A stretch of DNA of 64,000 nucleotides, from assembly GCF_022581195.2 (NCBI RefSeq), contig NC_061473.1:434001-498000 (forward strand). Direction: 5' to 3'. This stretch comes from Helicoverpa zea (Eukaryota > Arthropoda > Insecta > Lepidoptera > Noctuidae). A program made the position numbers and the translations under genes. Of the stretch, positions 33,295-44,500 are shown one piece after another. The notes beneath the pieces are model-generated. The model saw nothing but the letters and a program-made list of their open reading frames with translations. It was not told the origin of the DNA and searched no databases. The first letter of the stretch is position 1. Every line of letters begins with the position of its first letter.

Positions 33295-34899
33295 AATTAT
33301 TGAAAAGCGTTTTTTTATTTTTCCTTAGTTTCCTTATTATTTTTAATGGCTTTATACGTAAAAATTAGAGGTCTGATAAAAGGTGGATGCTTTAGTTTAG
33401 AGACATATCATATTGATAATACGATGGTTCTATATTCGTTAGTCTAGCTGGAAGTTTTGAAATTGGAAAGTCATATTATCATTATGACCTATAAAGCAAT
33501 AACGAATCAAATACATTAATCTAATCACCATGTATTACAAAATAAGATATGAAAATTCCGTATTTATCCGCCAACTACATGGGGTGGCGCCACTATATCG
33601 GTGCTCGGAGAACGGTAATAATATCGGAGCATGCGTGCAACGAAACGCAGAAAATCAATTGTTAGAATTTACCTGACGTGCCGGCAGATGTCGCTTGAAC
33701 TCTAAATTTTCTGTCTTGGGTGGTGATAAGATTATTTTGCAAGGGACAAACCACATTTTCGAGGTAAAGAAACCCTATTTTACTTATTTGTATTGTGTTT
33801 TGTGATCTCTTACGTGATTTACATTATATTTGTGTTATAAGCTTTGTATATACGGTAAGTCGCTAAAAATAACATAAGTATTGAACAAGTACAGTTGTCA
33901 AGAGTCGAGGACGTAAGTGGGTTCCAAATTCGAATATAAATTACTTATAATTGCTCACATCGAGTTTCCTTTTGTTTTTAGCTGTCGTTAATTATTATTA
34001 GAAGCGTATGTATTGTCGTAATGTTAGATCATAATGGTTGAAACAGCGGTGAAGTTCATGTTATGTAACTCTTCCTATTGATTACTGCGGACATAACCTC
34101 TTTACTATATTTTTCCTGTATATTGGAAAAACTGATACCCTACCTATGTGTAGTTCTATACTAATATTTGTAAGCATGATGATGGCGTTATGTTATAGTT
34201 GTGGTCAATATTGAAAACTGAGGTAACACCCTAATTTTTAAAGTTGCTAAATATAATCTACTAAACATTTAAGATTTTGAATATGTCTTGGAAATATGTT
34301 CAACCCAGTTAGAGTTCAATAAAAATTATGTTCTTAATTTAATAGTTAACCTATGAAGTTTATTAGTCTTAACCATATATTAACTAAATACATCCTAAAT
34401 TATATGAAATCAATTATTTTATAATAACATTGCATATTAATACTTTTGGTCCCTTGAAATGTTTTCTTCCTTAGTTAAACGATACCTATTCCAATATTAA
34501 AGGTAAACAAATAAAAATGAAGGAAACACATAAAATGAATAATACTAAACTTAAAAACATATGTTTTTGTCATCATTAAGATATTATTGTTTAATCTTAC
34601 ATTGTGTCACAGACACATAATCTTCCAAAACAAAACCTATGTCATTTTTGTTTATGGATGTAACAATAATGTTTGTAAATTATCCATCAGCACACATTCC
34701 AATAATGACAAATGAAACATGTAACAAGACACATAATTATGAGAAAATTCAATTTACTCTGTTACTTCACTTCTTTCGATTCTACTCATATAAAGGAGTG
34801 TACTATTTCTACTTGACATGCCTTTTTAGTTTATTGAGAAAATCTGTAAAATAATTAAAATATCTATCAAAATGCTTATAAAATCATTTATGTCCACAG
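33295..34899. other. Spacer and probable 5' region of COX4
   Basis: AT-rich, with no recognised protein. GTAAAG and GTAAGT donor-like sites near 33763 (TTTCGAG|GTAAAG) and 33855 could end a non-coding first exon of COX4, because the coding sequence begins just after a splice acceptor (AG at 34898-34899). The 71-codon frame at 34639 resembles nothing. Confidence 0.4.
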
Positions 34900-34903
34900 C
34901 ACA

Positions 34904-37403
34904 ATGGCCAACCTATTACTGCGCCGTGCGCTGTTAGATGCAGTCCGCGTACCTGTGTGCGCCCGGGCCTCCTCCTCCGTTGGTGAGCTTGCCAAGGTAA
35001 GAAACATTTGCATATAATAATGTATTATGTAACTTGTGGAAACCCAGGGTCAGAAATCAAAGTAGCCAACCATTGCCTTCATGGTATCAATGAAAAAATG
35101 TTGTCTCAATTGGTGCAGCAATCTTACTCAGAAAGAGTAACAAAATAGGAACTAAAATACAACTATTGCATAACATAGAGGGCAGGAGAGGAAACAGGAT
35201 ACCTTAAACATTACAGGTTGTCGGGAGGTATAGGTAAATCAAGAAAATTAAAGAGAAAGTTGTGATGTAAATTAAAATAACAAGATAACGTACTAGTATC
35301 TAGAATACATCTTTCTGCTTCTTCTAAAAAGAGATGAGAAACAACACAAGGAAACTGCATTTTTATTTAACTTTAATGCAACAATGCAATTATTACCAAA
35401 ACAGTCAATTTCATGATGTCTACAATAATGTTTTCAGATCGGCAATCGTGAGTGGGTAGGCTACGGCTTCAACGGCCAGCCCAACTATGTAGACAGGCCC
35501 GACTTCCCCATGCCCGCCATCAGGTTCCGTGGTGAGACCCCCGATGTCAAGGTAAATCTTTTTGTTCTAAGGAAATTTCTTAATATAAAAAGCATTCTTG
35601 GTCTAAATCACTTACATTAATAGCAAACTATTATTTTGTTGTATATTTTGAAATTAGGTTACAATTTTGTTGTTGAAATATGATACTCCAACTGAAGTAA
35701 TTTATTTACTGGTGTATTTATTGCCCTTGCGGACCAGTAGTAATATCTGCAGCCCTCAAAAGAAAGTTTAACACCTTATTCTGATACCAAAATGACAAAA
35801 TATGCTGTTATTTTAAAACAATTGAATGCATGAGCATATTAATGAAAAGAGGATTACATCATACAATTTGCTTCTTCCTCCAAGCCTTTTCCCAATCTTG
35901 TTGGGTCGGCTTCCAGTCAAATCAGATTCAGCTGGGTACCAGTGCTTTACAAGAAGTGACTGCCTATCTGACCTCCTCAACCCAGTTACCCGGGCTACCC
36001 GATACCCATTGGTTAGAGTGGTGTCTGACTTACTGGCTTCTGACTACCCGTAACGACTGCCAAGGATGTTCAATGACAGTCGGTTGGAACCAAATTGTCC
36101 ATAACAACTTATAATTTATGTACAGTCAGCACCAAAAGTCGATGAACAGAATCAATATGACAAAACACCTGTTCACAATAAAATGCCATAAGTTATAGTC
36201 GCAACTAGGAAACAAAATAGACTGTACACCAGAAACTTACAAAAGTCGTTAAACACGAGTATTTCAAAAGTATCTGTGCACTAGTATTCCTAAAGTCGCT
36301 GTACACCATCAATCCAAATGTCGCTGAACATCATTGTATCAAAAGTCACTAAACAGCAGTAAATACAAAATTAGGTTAACAAAGTATATTTTTAATGTTG
36401 CGGTGTGTTAATGTACTTTTGACGCTTATGTTGTTCAGCTACTTTTGGGACAGTACTTGCTTGACCTTAATAATGTATGTTAACACGTTAGTATCTATTT
36501 CAATTATTTTAATGTAGGTACCTACATTAAACGCAAATAAACTTAATATTCTATTTCAAAATCTTGCAGGTCCTCCGTGAAAAGGAAAAGGGTGACTGGC
36601 GCAAGTTGACCCTGGAAGAGAAGAAAGCTCTGTACCGTGCTTCCTTCTGCCAGACCTTCGCCGAGTTCCAGGCGCCCACGGGCGAATGGAAGGGAGTGGT
36701 CGGCTGGTCACTTGTGTTCGCTTCCCTGGCCGTCTGGATCTATATGGGCATGAAGCTCTTTGGTAAGTTTAATGAATACTGCCTAATATATGACCAAGAT
36801 GGTTGGTGTTCTTTGGGGGAGGCCTATGTTCAACAATGATGATAATTTCATAGCTAAGTATTGAAAATGGCCCAGCCCAGCAGTCGGACAGTGCAGGCAA
36901 AAAATTTAAATCTAATGACACATGATGGTACATACTGGACCAGGTTTCGGAAAACAATAGGGTAGGCCTGTGTTCCTGGTTATTTTCTACGACTGAGATG
37001 ATGATCTGAAATAGCTAATCTGAATAGATAATGATATTTATTGGCAGCATAAACTCACCTTTTATTAAAATAACTGAATTTAAACTAAAATTACTTTGTA
37101 TGTCAAAATTCGTAGTAAACAGACTTTCAACACCAGATTTATACAATTTTGTGTAGAGAATTCTCCTTAAACATCTGTTTAACTTTTCTATAGTAAGACC
37201 ATCAATTGTTTTATGAAACCTATTAGGAAAAAAAAATAACCATAGCCTAATATCTAAATTTCCTCCCAGTATACAGTCCCCTGCCAGAGTCCCTGAACGA
37301 GGAGAACCAGAAGGCGCAGCTGAGGCGCATGCTGGACCTCAAGATGAACCCCGTGGACGGACTCGCCTCCAAGTGGGACTACGAGAACAACCGCTGGAAG
37401 TAA
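34904..37403 (+). CDS. COX4: Cytochrome c oxidase subunit 4 (canonical nuclear-encoded copy)
   Basis: Coding exons 34904-34996, 35438-35551, 36570-36762 and 37270-37403 join in frame to 177 residues. The N-terminus (MANLLLRRALLDAVRVPVCA) is an Arg-rich mitochondrial presequence. Then come IGNREWVGYGFNGQPNYVDR, LREKEKGDWRKLTLEEKKAL, a single inner-membrane segment near LVFASLAVWIYMGMKLF and the C-terminal QKAQLRRMLDLKMNPVDGLA followed by KWDYENNRWK. It is an accessory subunit of complex IV. Codon use in the exons is distinctly GC-richer than the surroundings, as expected of a highly expressed housekeeping gene. The stop is followed by a 3'-UTR intron (donor 37414) and an exon with AATAAA at 38010-38015. 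An acceptor directly before the ATG implies a non-coding first exon upstream. Confidence 0.95.
35838..36085 (-). mobile_element. SINE copy in COX4 intron
   Basis: Reversed, it carries the SINE body ('tgtcattgaacatccttggc', 'agtcgttacgggtag', 'aagccagtaagtcagacacc', 'gccgacccaacaagattggg'). It ends in 'gcaaattgtatgatgtaatc' instead of a GAT repeat, a tail shared with the copy at 38244. Confidence 0.8.
36121..36455. mobile_element. MITE with internal degenerate direct repeats, in COX4 intron
   Basis: The ends TACAGTCAGCACCAAAAGTC and (reversed) TACTGTCCCAAAAGTAGCTG form inverted repeats starting with TA, as in Tc1/mariner-like MITEs. Inside, a unit of the form 'aaaagtcgctgtacaccagtat' recurs about seven times with variation. 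Confidence 0.7.
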
Positions 37404-37427
37404 ACTGGCTGAAGGTATGTAAATATA

Positions 37428-37625
37428 ACTAGCTACCGCCCGCGGCTTCGGCCGGATGGTGTGTTGATAAAAATTATCCTATGTTCATTCTAGCACCAAG
37501 AATATGTGATCAGTTAAGTAGTTTTTCAAAGTGTAGCAAACAAACAGACTTTTACTAGGATGATAATAGCTGTTTTCCTGCAGTTTCACCCGCATCCCGG
37601 AGGAACCTCGTATAGCCATATGTTC
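37428..37625 (+). repeat. Dispersed lepidopteran repeat fragment in the COX4 3'-UTR intron
   Basis: 'agctaccgcccgcggcttcg' followed by a body ending 'agtttcacccgcatcccgga' is the familiar lepidopteran repeat type of which 56575 and 61430 show the other part. Confidence 0.6.
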
Positions 37626-38030
37626 AGTGCCGGGTCTAGGAATCTAGGCGAGTTTTTTCATTGGCACATTTTCCAAAAGACTACTAAAAAAAGAGGAACA
37701 ACTTGGGGGTGTTCGCTTTATGTAAAAACTACTGGAATCCATAAAATTCCTACACATATAACTGCTACGTTGTGCTTGGTCTTGATAAGAACTTTGCATC
37801 GAAAAGATACAATTTTAAGAACTCTTTTTTGGCTTCGCTTTACTTATTCATATAGATGACAAACACAGCAACGCTTTTATGTACCCCAAATACAATGACG
37901 TAATATAATTTGTTTGTTACCAGGTGTCAGTTGGGTGCTATGCCTGCAGCATGCTCCGGGCTAGAATAGAGACAAATGTAATATAAGTGATAATATCTGT
38001 GTAAGATAAAATAAACTGCAATTCCACACG

Positions 38031-41000
38031 ACGTTCTCCATTATTATTCGTCAGAACCTTACTCATGCTGATTCGATTCAGAGTTTCTGGTCTATACATT
38101 TTTCAGCTTTAACCTGAGCCACAGAATATACCTTTTTTGTGAAATTTATTTTAGTTCGTCATTCTACTGCTTTAGTGAAAATTTACTATATACATATATA
38201 GATACTAATGTGAAGTTGGTAGCATATTTTTTAAACAGTTTTAAAATATTAATGAAAAGAGGATTACATCATACAATTTGCTTCTTCCTCCAAGCCTTTT
38301 CCCAATCTTGTTGGGGTCGGCTACCAGTCTAACCGGATTCAGCTGAGTACCAGTGCTTTACAAGAAGCGACTGCCTATCTGACCTCCTTAACCCAGTTAC
38401 TCGGGCAACCCAATACCCCTAGGTTAGACTGGTGTCAGACTTACTGGCTTCTGACTACCCGTAACGACTGCCAAGGATGTTCAATGACAGCCGGGACCTA
38501 CAGTTTAACGTGCCATCCGAAACTCGCCGGTTGTACAGTATAAGGAAAAGACTAAACGGTTAAAGGATCGAATAAAAACACAATTCGGAACAAATTTTCT
38601 CTATATTTTTTTATAAAAAAAACGTTTCAACCAACATAATGCTGTCCATCTGAGCATACACTTGTGTCAAGTCTACTGACACTCGGATATCGGGGTACTG
38701 AGGATTACTATGATTACCATTACGATTACCATTTCATCGTTTTGATTACCATTTACTATCACTTAGCTGCTTGTTGACACGGCAATTTTACACCCAACAT
38801 TGAAAAGTTATTAAAAGATGTTATGGCGTTCTCACAATTTTTTTTTACTTTTTCCATCTTATTTAAATGCTTATTTCATTTTCCTTAGGTTGAATCGTTC
38901 CAAAGTCGAGTGAAGAATTGTCGTGTAACAAGCGCACTTTATTAAAATTTGTAGTCTGTTTGAAATTATAAAGTTACAAGTTATTCGTAATTTTTTTAAC
39001 CAATTGAATAAATAATGATTGAACAGATATTCTTTGGCTTAATAGTTAACACCTATCGTATTAATGCATTTTAGTTCCATAGTTGTACACTCTTCTCTTC
39101 TTTAAAAATAAACCTGTAACTTTATAATTCCCGATTATAATTCAGATCTTGTTTATTACAAAAATACTGTTGGACAAAAAGTAGGAATAACCCTACATTT
39201 TAACTACTATTACCCGCCAAAAGAGTTACATAATTAAAATGTAATAAATTCCAATTAATCATTACAGTAAGTAATCGTAATATAAATTATTTAAAAACAC
39301 CTATCACATTCTTAATATTTTAAGTCTCAACATCGATCGAATATTATTTATTTATATTTTAACAAATTCATATTTAAACCTAATATTTATAAATTCAAAT
39401 AATACATTAGGATTTCAAACAAATCTTTCAAGTTTCAAAATAGTGTGAAAGGCGCAGTAGGTGAAGGAAGTAGGTATATATTTTGTAATGCCAGTCAGTT
39501 ACATGTTTTGTAATACGACAAAGGATTACTATGACAAAATGTTAAGAAGCATGTCATAGGTACTCTGCATAAATATAATCTCTTTTGTATTTAACACATA
39601 AAATTATGAGGTAGTGTCTACGTAAGCAACTGGCATTTTGATAATTTGTTTTTATCATATGCAGTACAATTGTCATATACTATGTATTTTGTTTTTTTCA
39701 TTGACTCAAGATGTTCTGGTCCATTTCATTTGTATATTTTAATATCTAAGCCTTGGATATCTCTAATACACTTTGATCTATTTATTTAAGTAGTTACTAC
39801 AATCCACTATTGTACTACATATGAATATGGCCTAAAGATTTAATAGTATTTGGAAAGAGATCAAGATATTGTGCCCAAATTATAGATACATAGACTTTAG
39901 ACTAAGTGACTAGATTTTACGACTAGAATAGTCAAAACTAAATAATATCTTTTAGACAATAACGTGCCTAAGTTTACTTTAAAGCTACTTCTCTGACATT
40001 GAAAGCGACATAGAAATATATAGATAGATAAAAGTTGATACATTTTACACTAAAATAAGTTATCTTCTCCTTATAGTAATCATAAGAAAATTTTCAGGGA
40101 TATCTTTATCCCTTTTATTTTGTTCGTGAACAATTTTGGACTTGCGAAAAAAAGAGTTGAATTCGAGAATTCGAGATCGGGTAATTTCGGGTAAACACGG
40201 TGTCATATTACACTTAATGGAATGTAGTATTACTGAAATCACCTGTCGTATTCAAATAAACTGTGAGAAAGGAATTAATAAATTGATATATATATATAAT
40301 ATTTTTCGTACAAAATTGTCCAAGAACATTCACATAATATATTTTATTTTTAAAATTAATACGATATTATTTTCCTAACACACCAACGACCGTAAACATT
40401 TATTGTTACAATTTATCTATTTAGCGACGTATTTAGGCTTATACTTTATAAATTGTTATTTTATAACTGCCAACACAGTTATGCACCATTACTGTTTTAT
40501 TTTAGATACGTTTAAAACCATGTTTTAATTTTATTAATACTTTCAACTTTCAAATACTATTCGCGAACACAGGCTTGTTTACCCACGTGTTTGGGTATGT
40601 GAAGTGCGTTTGTATGTGTGTCTGTGTTACTGTGTGAGCGTGTCTTTATGGCATACCTGGTATGTGTGTGTGTATCACAAGAGAATATCCTAGTCTAAAT
40701 ATATATTGAATGAAATAGGTAGTATATAGAGTTTATTGTTTTCCACGGTGTTCAACCGGTCAAAACATGGTTTTGCCGAATTTGTATTTTATTCTTTTTT
40801 ATTAATTAATTATTTTTTACTTAAAACACATAACTGAATCCGACACAAAGATTTTCTAGCTACAATATCGAAATGCCGTCTCCTAGTAGGTATATCAAAA
40901 CAATAATCTTAATATTGTTATTTTATCAATTTGAATTTAGACACAAACACGCTTCAATTATTTTATTTTTTCATTATTTTGGAAGTCAATATTTGGCATT

Positions 41001-41400
41001 TTAATACATTTTATCGAATCTTGCCAAACCATTTTATAATAATAATAATTTCTAAAATTTTGTCATTTTCTCAAATATTTTATCTTGTCATCTAAGTAGT
41101 ACATATTTCTCACTAGCCTGATATTAATAGATTTTCTTTACAAACATGCCATATGTTTCCAAAAATGAACATTATTATACATTTTATTGCATCACACCGA
41201 TTGTTTTTTCTTTGTTTAGCTTGATTGTCATTTCACGAACTAACTTTGAAAGCAAAAACTTATTGAAAGCATTTCTAAAGTAACTTTTACGAAATATCTA
41301 TTTGGACTGTGTGATACAATTTGTCTGTTGGTCTTAAAAGCACATAGTCATGTTCCAATCAAGAGAAAACGCAATATCTCATTAAATAACATCTCTTTTT
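38031..41400. other. 3.4-kb AT-rich intergenic region
   Basis: Apart from a SINE (38244-38540) it is very AT-rich with many stop codons in all frames. A GT-rich run is at about 40600-40675. No gene, RNA or further mobile element was recognised. A 'tttatt' at 41401-41406 could be the minus-strand AATAAA of the DPP gene. Confidence 0.5.
38244..38540 (-). mobile_element. SINE copy downstream of COX4
   Basis: Same body and orientation as the copy at 35838, and the same unusual tail ('atattaatgaaaagaggatt', 'acatcatacaatttgcttc'). It extends further, to 'cccggctgtcattgaacatc' and 'gtaggtcccggctgtc' on the minus strand. Confidence 0.8.
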
Positions 41401-41578
41401 TTTATTAAAGTAATATTGTTTCTGACCAGTGCCTATTCGACTATCTATCTTGACCTAAACAGCACCCAGGAAAAACATCCGCAAACTTCCTCCAAACGGG
41501 GATCGATTCCAATCGATACCTACTATCGATAAGTCCGCAACTCTAAGGGGAGGACTCGCCGTTCCCCTCTTCGTAATA

Positions 41579-44500
41579 CTAGTCGCGGAAGGGGAATAAT
41601 CCCCCGACGCCGCCAGTGTCCCAGTCGGCGACCTCAACGGGACCGAAGCATTCGTCGAAGAACTGCTCCATCGTTTTATGGAGGTGGATCGAGGAGCGCT
41701 CGAAGCTATGACCTTCGTCGGGATACACCTGCAATGTAAACGTTGCTATCAATAGGTATATATATCTATGTAGGTAGGTATGTGATTGTCAGGAGCAGTT
41801 TACAGGTACCCCTTAGGCTGCCTGTCCATCGGAGCGGAGCTAGGCTGCGGAGTGGAGAAACTGAGAAATATTAACCAATAGGATTGCACAAAATCTCCGC
41901 TCTTCAATCCTATTGGTTAATATTTCTTAGTTTCTCCACTCCGCGGTGAGGGCGCGGGTACAGTACCTGGTGTGTGTAGAGCGCGGCGCTGCGGATGAGT
42001 GCCCGGGCTAGGGCGAGGGTGATGGCGGGGGGCGCGGTGAGGGCGCGGGTACAGTACCTGGTGTGTGTAGAGCGCGGCGCTGCGGATGAGTGCCCGGGCT
42101 AGGGCGAGGGTGATGGCGGGGGGCGCGGTGAGGGCGCGGGTACAGTACCTGGTGTGTGTAGAGCGCGGCGCTGCGGATGAGTGCCCGGGCTAGGGCGAGG
42201 GTGATGGCGGGGGGCGCGGTGAGGGCGCGGGTACAGTACCTGGTGTGTGTAGAGCGCGGCGCTGCGGATGAGTGCCCGGGCTAGGGCGAGGGTGATGGCG
42301 GGGGGCGCGGTGAGGGCGCGGGTACAGTACCTGGTGTGTGTAGAGCGCGGCGCTGCGGATGAGTGCCCGGGCTAGGGCGAGGGTGATGGCGGGGGGCGCG
42401 GTGAGGGCGCGGGTACAGTACCTGGTGTGTGTAGAGCGCGGCGCTGCGGATGAGTGCCCGGGCTAGGGCGAGGGTGATGGCGGGGGGCGCGGTGAGGGCG
42501 CGGGTACAGTACCTGGTGTGTGTAGAGCGCGGCGCTGCGGATGAGTGCCCGGGCTAGGGCGAGGGTGATGGCGGGGGGCGCGGTGAGGGCGCGGGTACAG
42601 TACCTGGTGTGTGTAGAGCGCGGCGCTGCGGATGAGTGCCCGGGCTAGGGCGAGGGTGATGGCGGGGGGCGCGGTGAGGGCGCGGGTACAGTACCTGGTG
42701 TGTGTAGAGCGCGGCGCTGCGGATGAGTGCCCGGGCTAGGGCGAGGGTGATGGCGGGGGGCGCGGTGAGGGCGCGGGTACAGTACCTGGTGTGTGTAGAG
42801 CGCGGCGCTGCGGATGAGTGCCCGGGCTAGGGCGAGGGTGTGGGCGGGAGGCGCGGTGAGGTCGGCGGCGGCGTGGGCGAGGAGGACGCGGCGGGGGGGG
42901 AGGTTGCCCGCCTTGCGCCACACCGCGTTCACGCCCAGCGTGCCCGCCCACGTCGACCCGTAGCCGCTGTAGCGCTCCGTCCAGTAGGAGTCTGAAAAAT
43001 ATCATAAAGAATTTTCTAGGCGTAAAATTTTTCCAGGTGTCGTATAGACTGTATTACGCGCAATACGTAACTGCAAAGAATAAAAAATAGCGAATTGATA
43101 AAACCATCAGAAGTTACTTAGATGAGAATCAGAAGTACAATAAGTGATCAAAATATTGTCAAAGAATTTTATTTCACTTGTACATATGACGCAGTTTAAG
43201 ACCAAATATGACCAGTTTAAGACCTCATATGACCAATTTAAGACCACATATTACCAGTTTAAGACCACATATGACCAGTTTAAGACCATATATGACCAGT
43301 TTAAGACCACATATGGCCAGTTTGAGACCACATATGATCAGTTTAACACCACATATTAAGTTTAAGACCACCTTTGACCGTGGTCTACTCATCTACACAA
43401 GCACGAACTTGTGCTCGTAATTACCTAAGGGTGCATCTACATTGTGCATGTACCTGGAGCAAGTCAACATGCGCGAGTGACAAGTATTTGCTCGCAAGTT
43501 GTTAAAATGCATGTAACCTGCGGATGTGCCTCAACATGCGCAAGCTCCTTGCACTGTGTAGAAGCATCCTTAATTTTGACATGACAGGTTTTACTAGCAC
43601 TATGACAGAATACATACTATGATGCCTAAGGTCAGTGAGCGGCGCGACGGCAGCGACGCACCGGGTGACGTTGCGCGCATCGCCGGCCGCCAGCGCCGCC
43701 GCCGCGCCGCCGCCGAACCCGCGCCCCCACACGCCCACGCGGGACCCGTCCACCATCTTTAAGTTGTCGCGGAGGTAGCTGCAAGTTAAAGTAGGCATAT
43801 TAGTGTAGGGACACATATAAGTAGGATGCAGGTCGCCTCCAACAGGTATCTGTGGAGATCTAAGGGGGAGGCCTATGTTCAGCAGTGGACGTCCTATGGC
43901 TGAGATGATGATGATGATGATGATTATGACACATGTAAGTATGTATGGCTACTCAATTATGGATCCAACATAACAATCGATCCCTAAATTAGTAAGTATG
44001 AAATTATTTTTCAAAGGCATCTCTTTGTTTTTTTCCTGTTATGTCTTTGAGGTAGGCGTGACGCGAGCGAGGAGCAACACTTCAAATCGCTTCGCATTTG
44101 TGTTGATTCTTAGACGCAGTATGCTCCTTTAGGGGTAAGAGTAACAGATAGTAACTCATGGATGACGTAGGCTGAAGTTGATGATTAAGAACCACATTAC
44201 TAAAAATCTTACTATCTACTACACTAATAGGCACTTATATAAGAGGAAGTCCTTGACATAGTACATAAGTTATTTCAGTAAATACTCACGATAGAACAGC
44301 TATCTGATCTTCCACGTCAACCGACAGGAGCTTGTGGTATATTTCTGTTCTTAGCTCCTCTCCCTGCAAATGTAGCATGATATGAACCATAGAATTATCA
44401 AGTATATTACTTATACCACCTGTACTTGCATCTCAGGAATATCCAAAAAGAATTATATTCCCATCTGATTTACACCCTGGTTCCCTGTTCCCAGTTCCCT

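Noticed and set aside
42645..43005. Pro/Arg/His-rich minus-strand frames over the 91-bp array
   Set aside because: They read the DPP exon through its splice donor into repeats, partly in another frame; the properly spliced frame ends at 42786.
43144..43359. Plus-strand frame of QFKTTYD heptads
   Set aside because: It is a translation of a 21-bp tandem repeat inside a DPP intron with no start context or neighbouring coding sequence.
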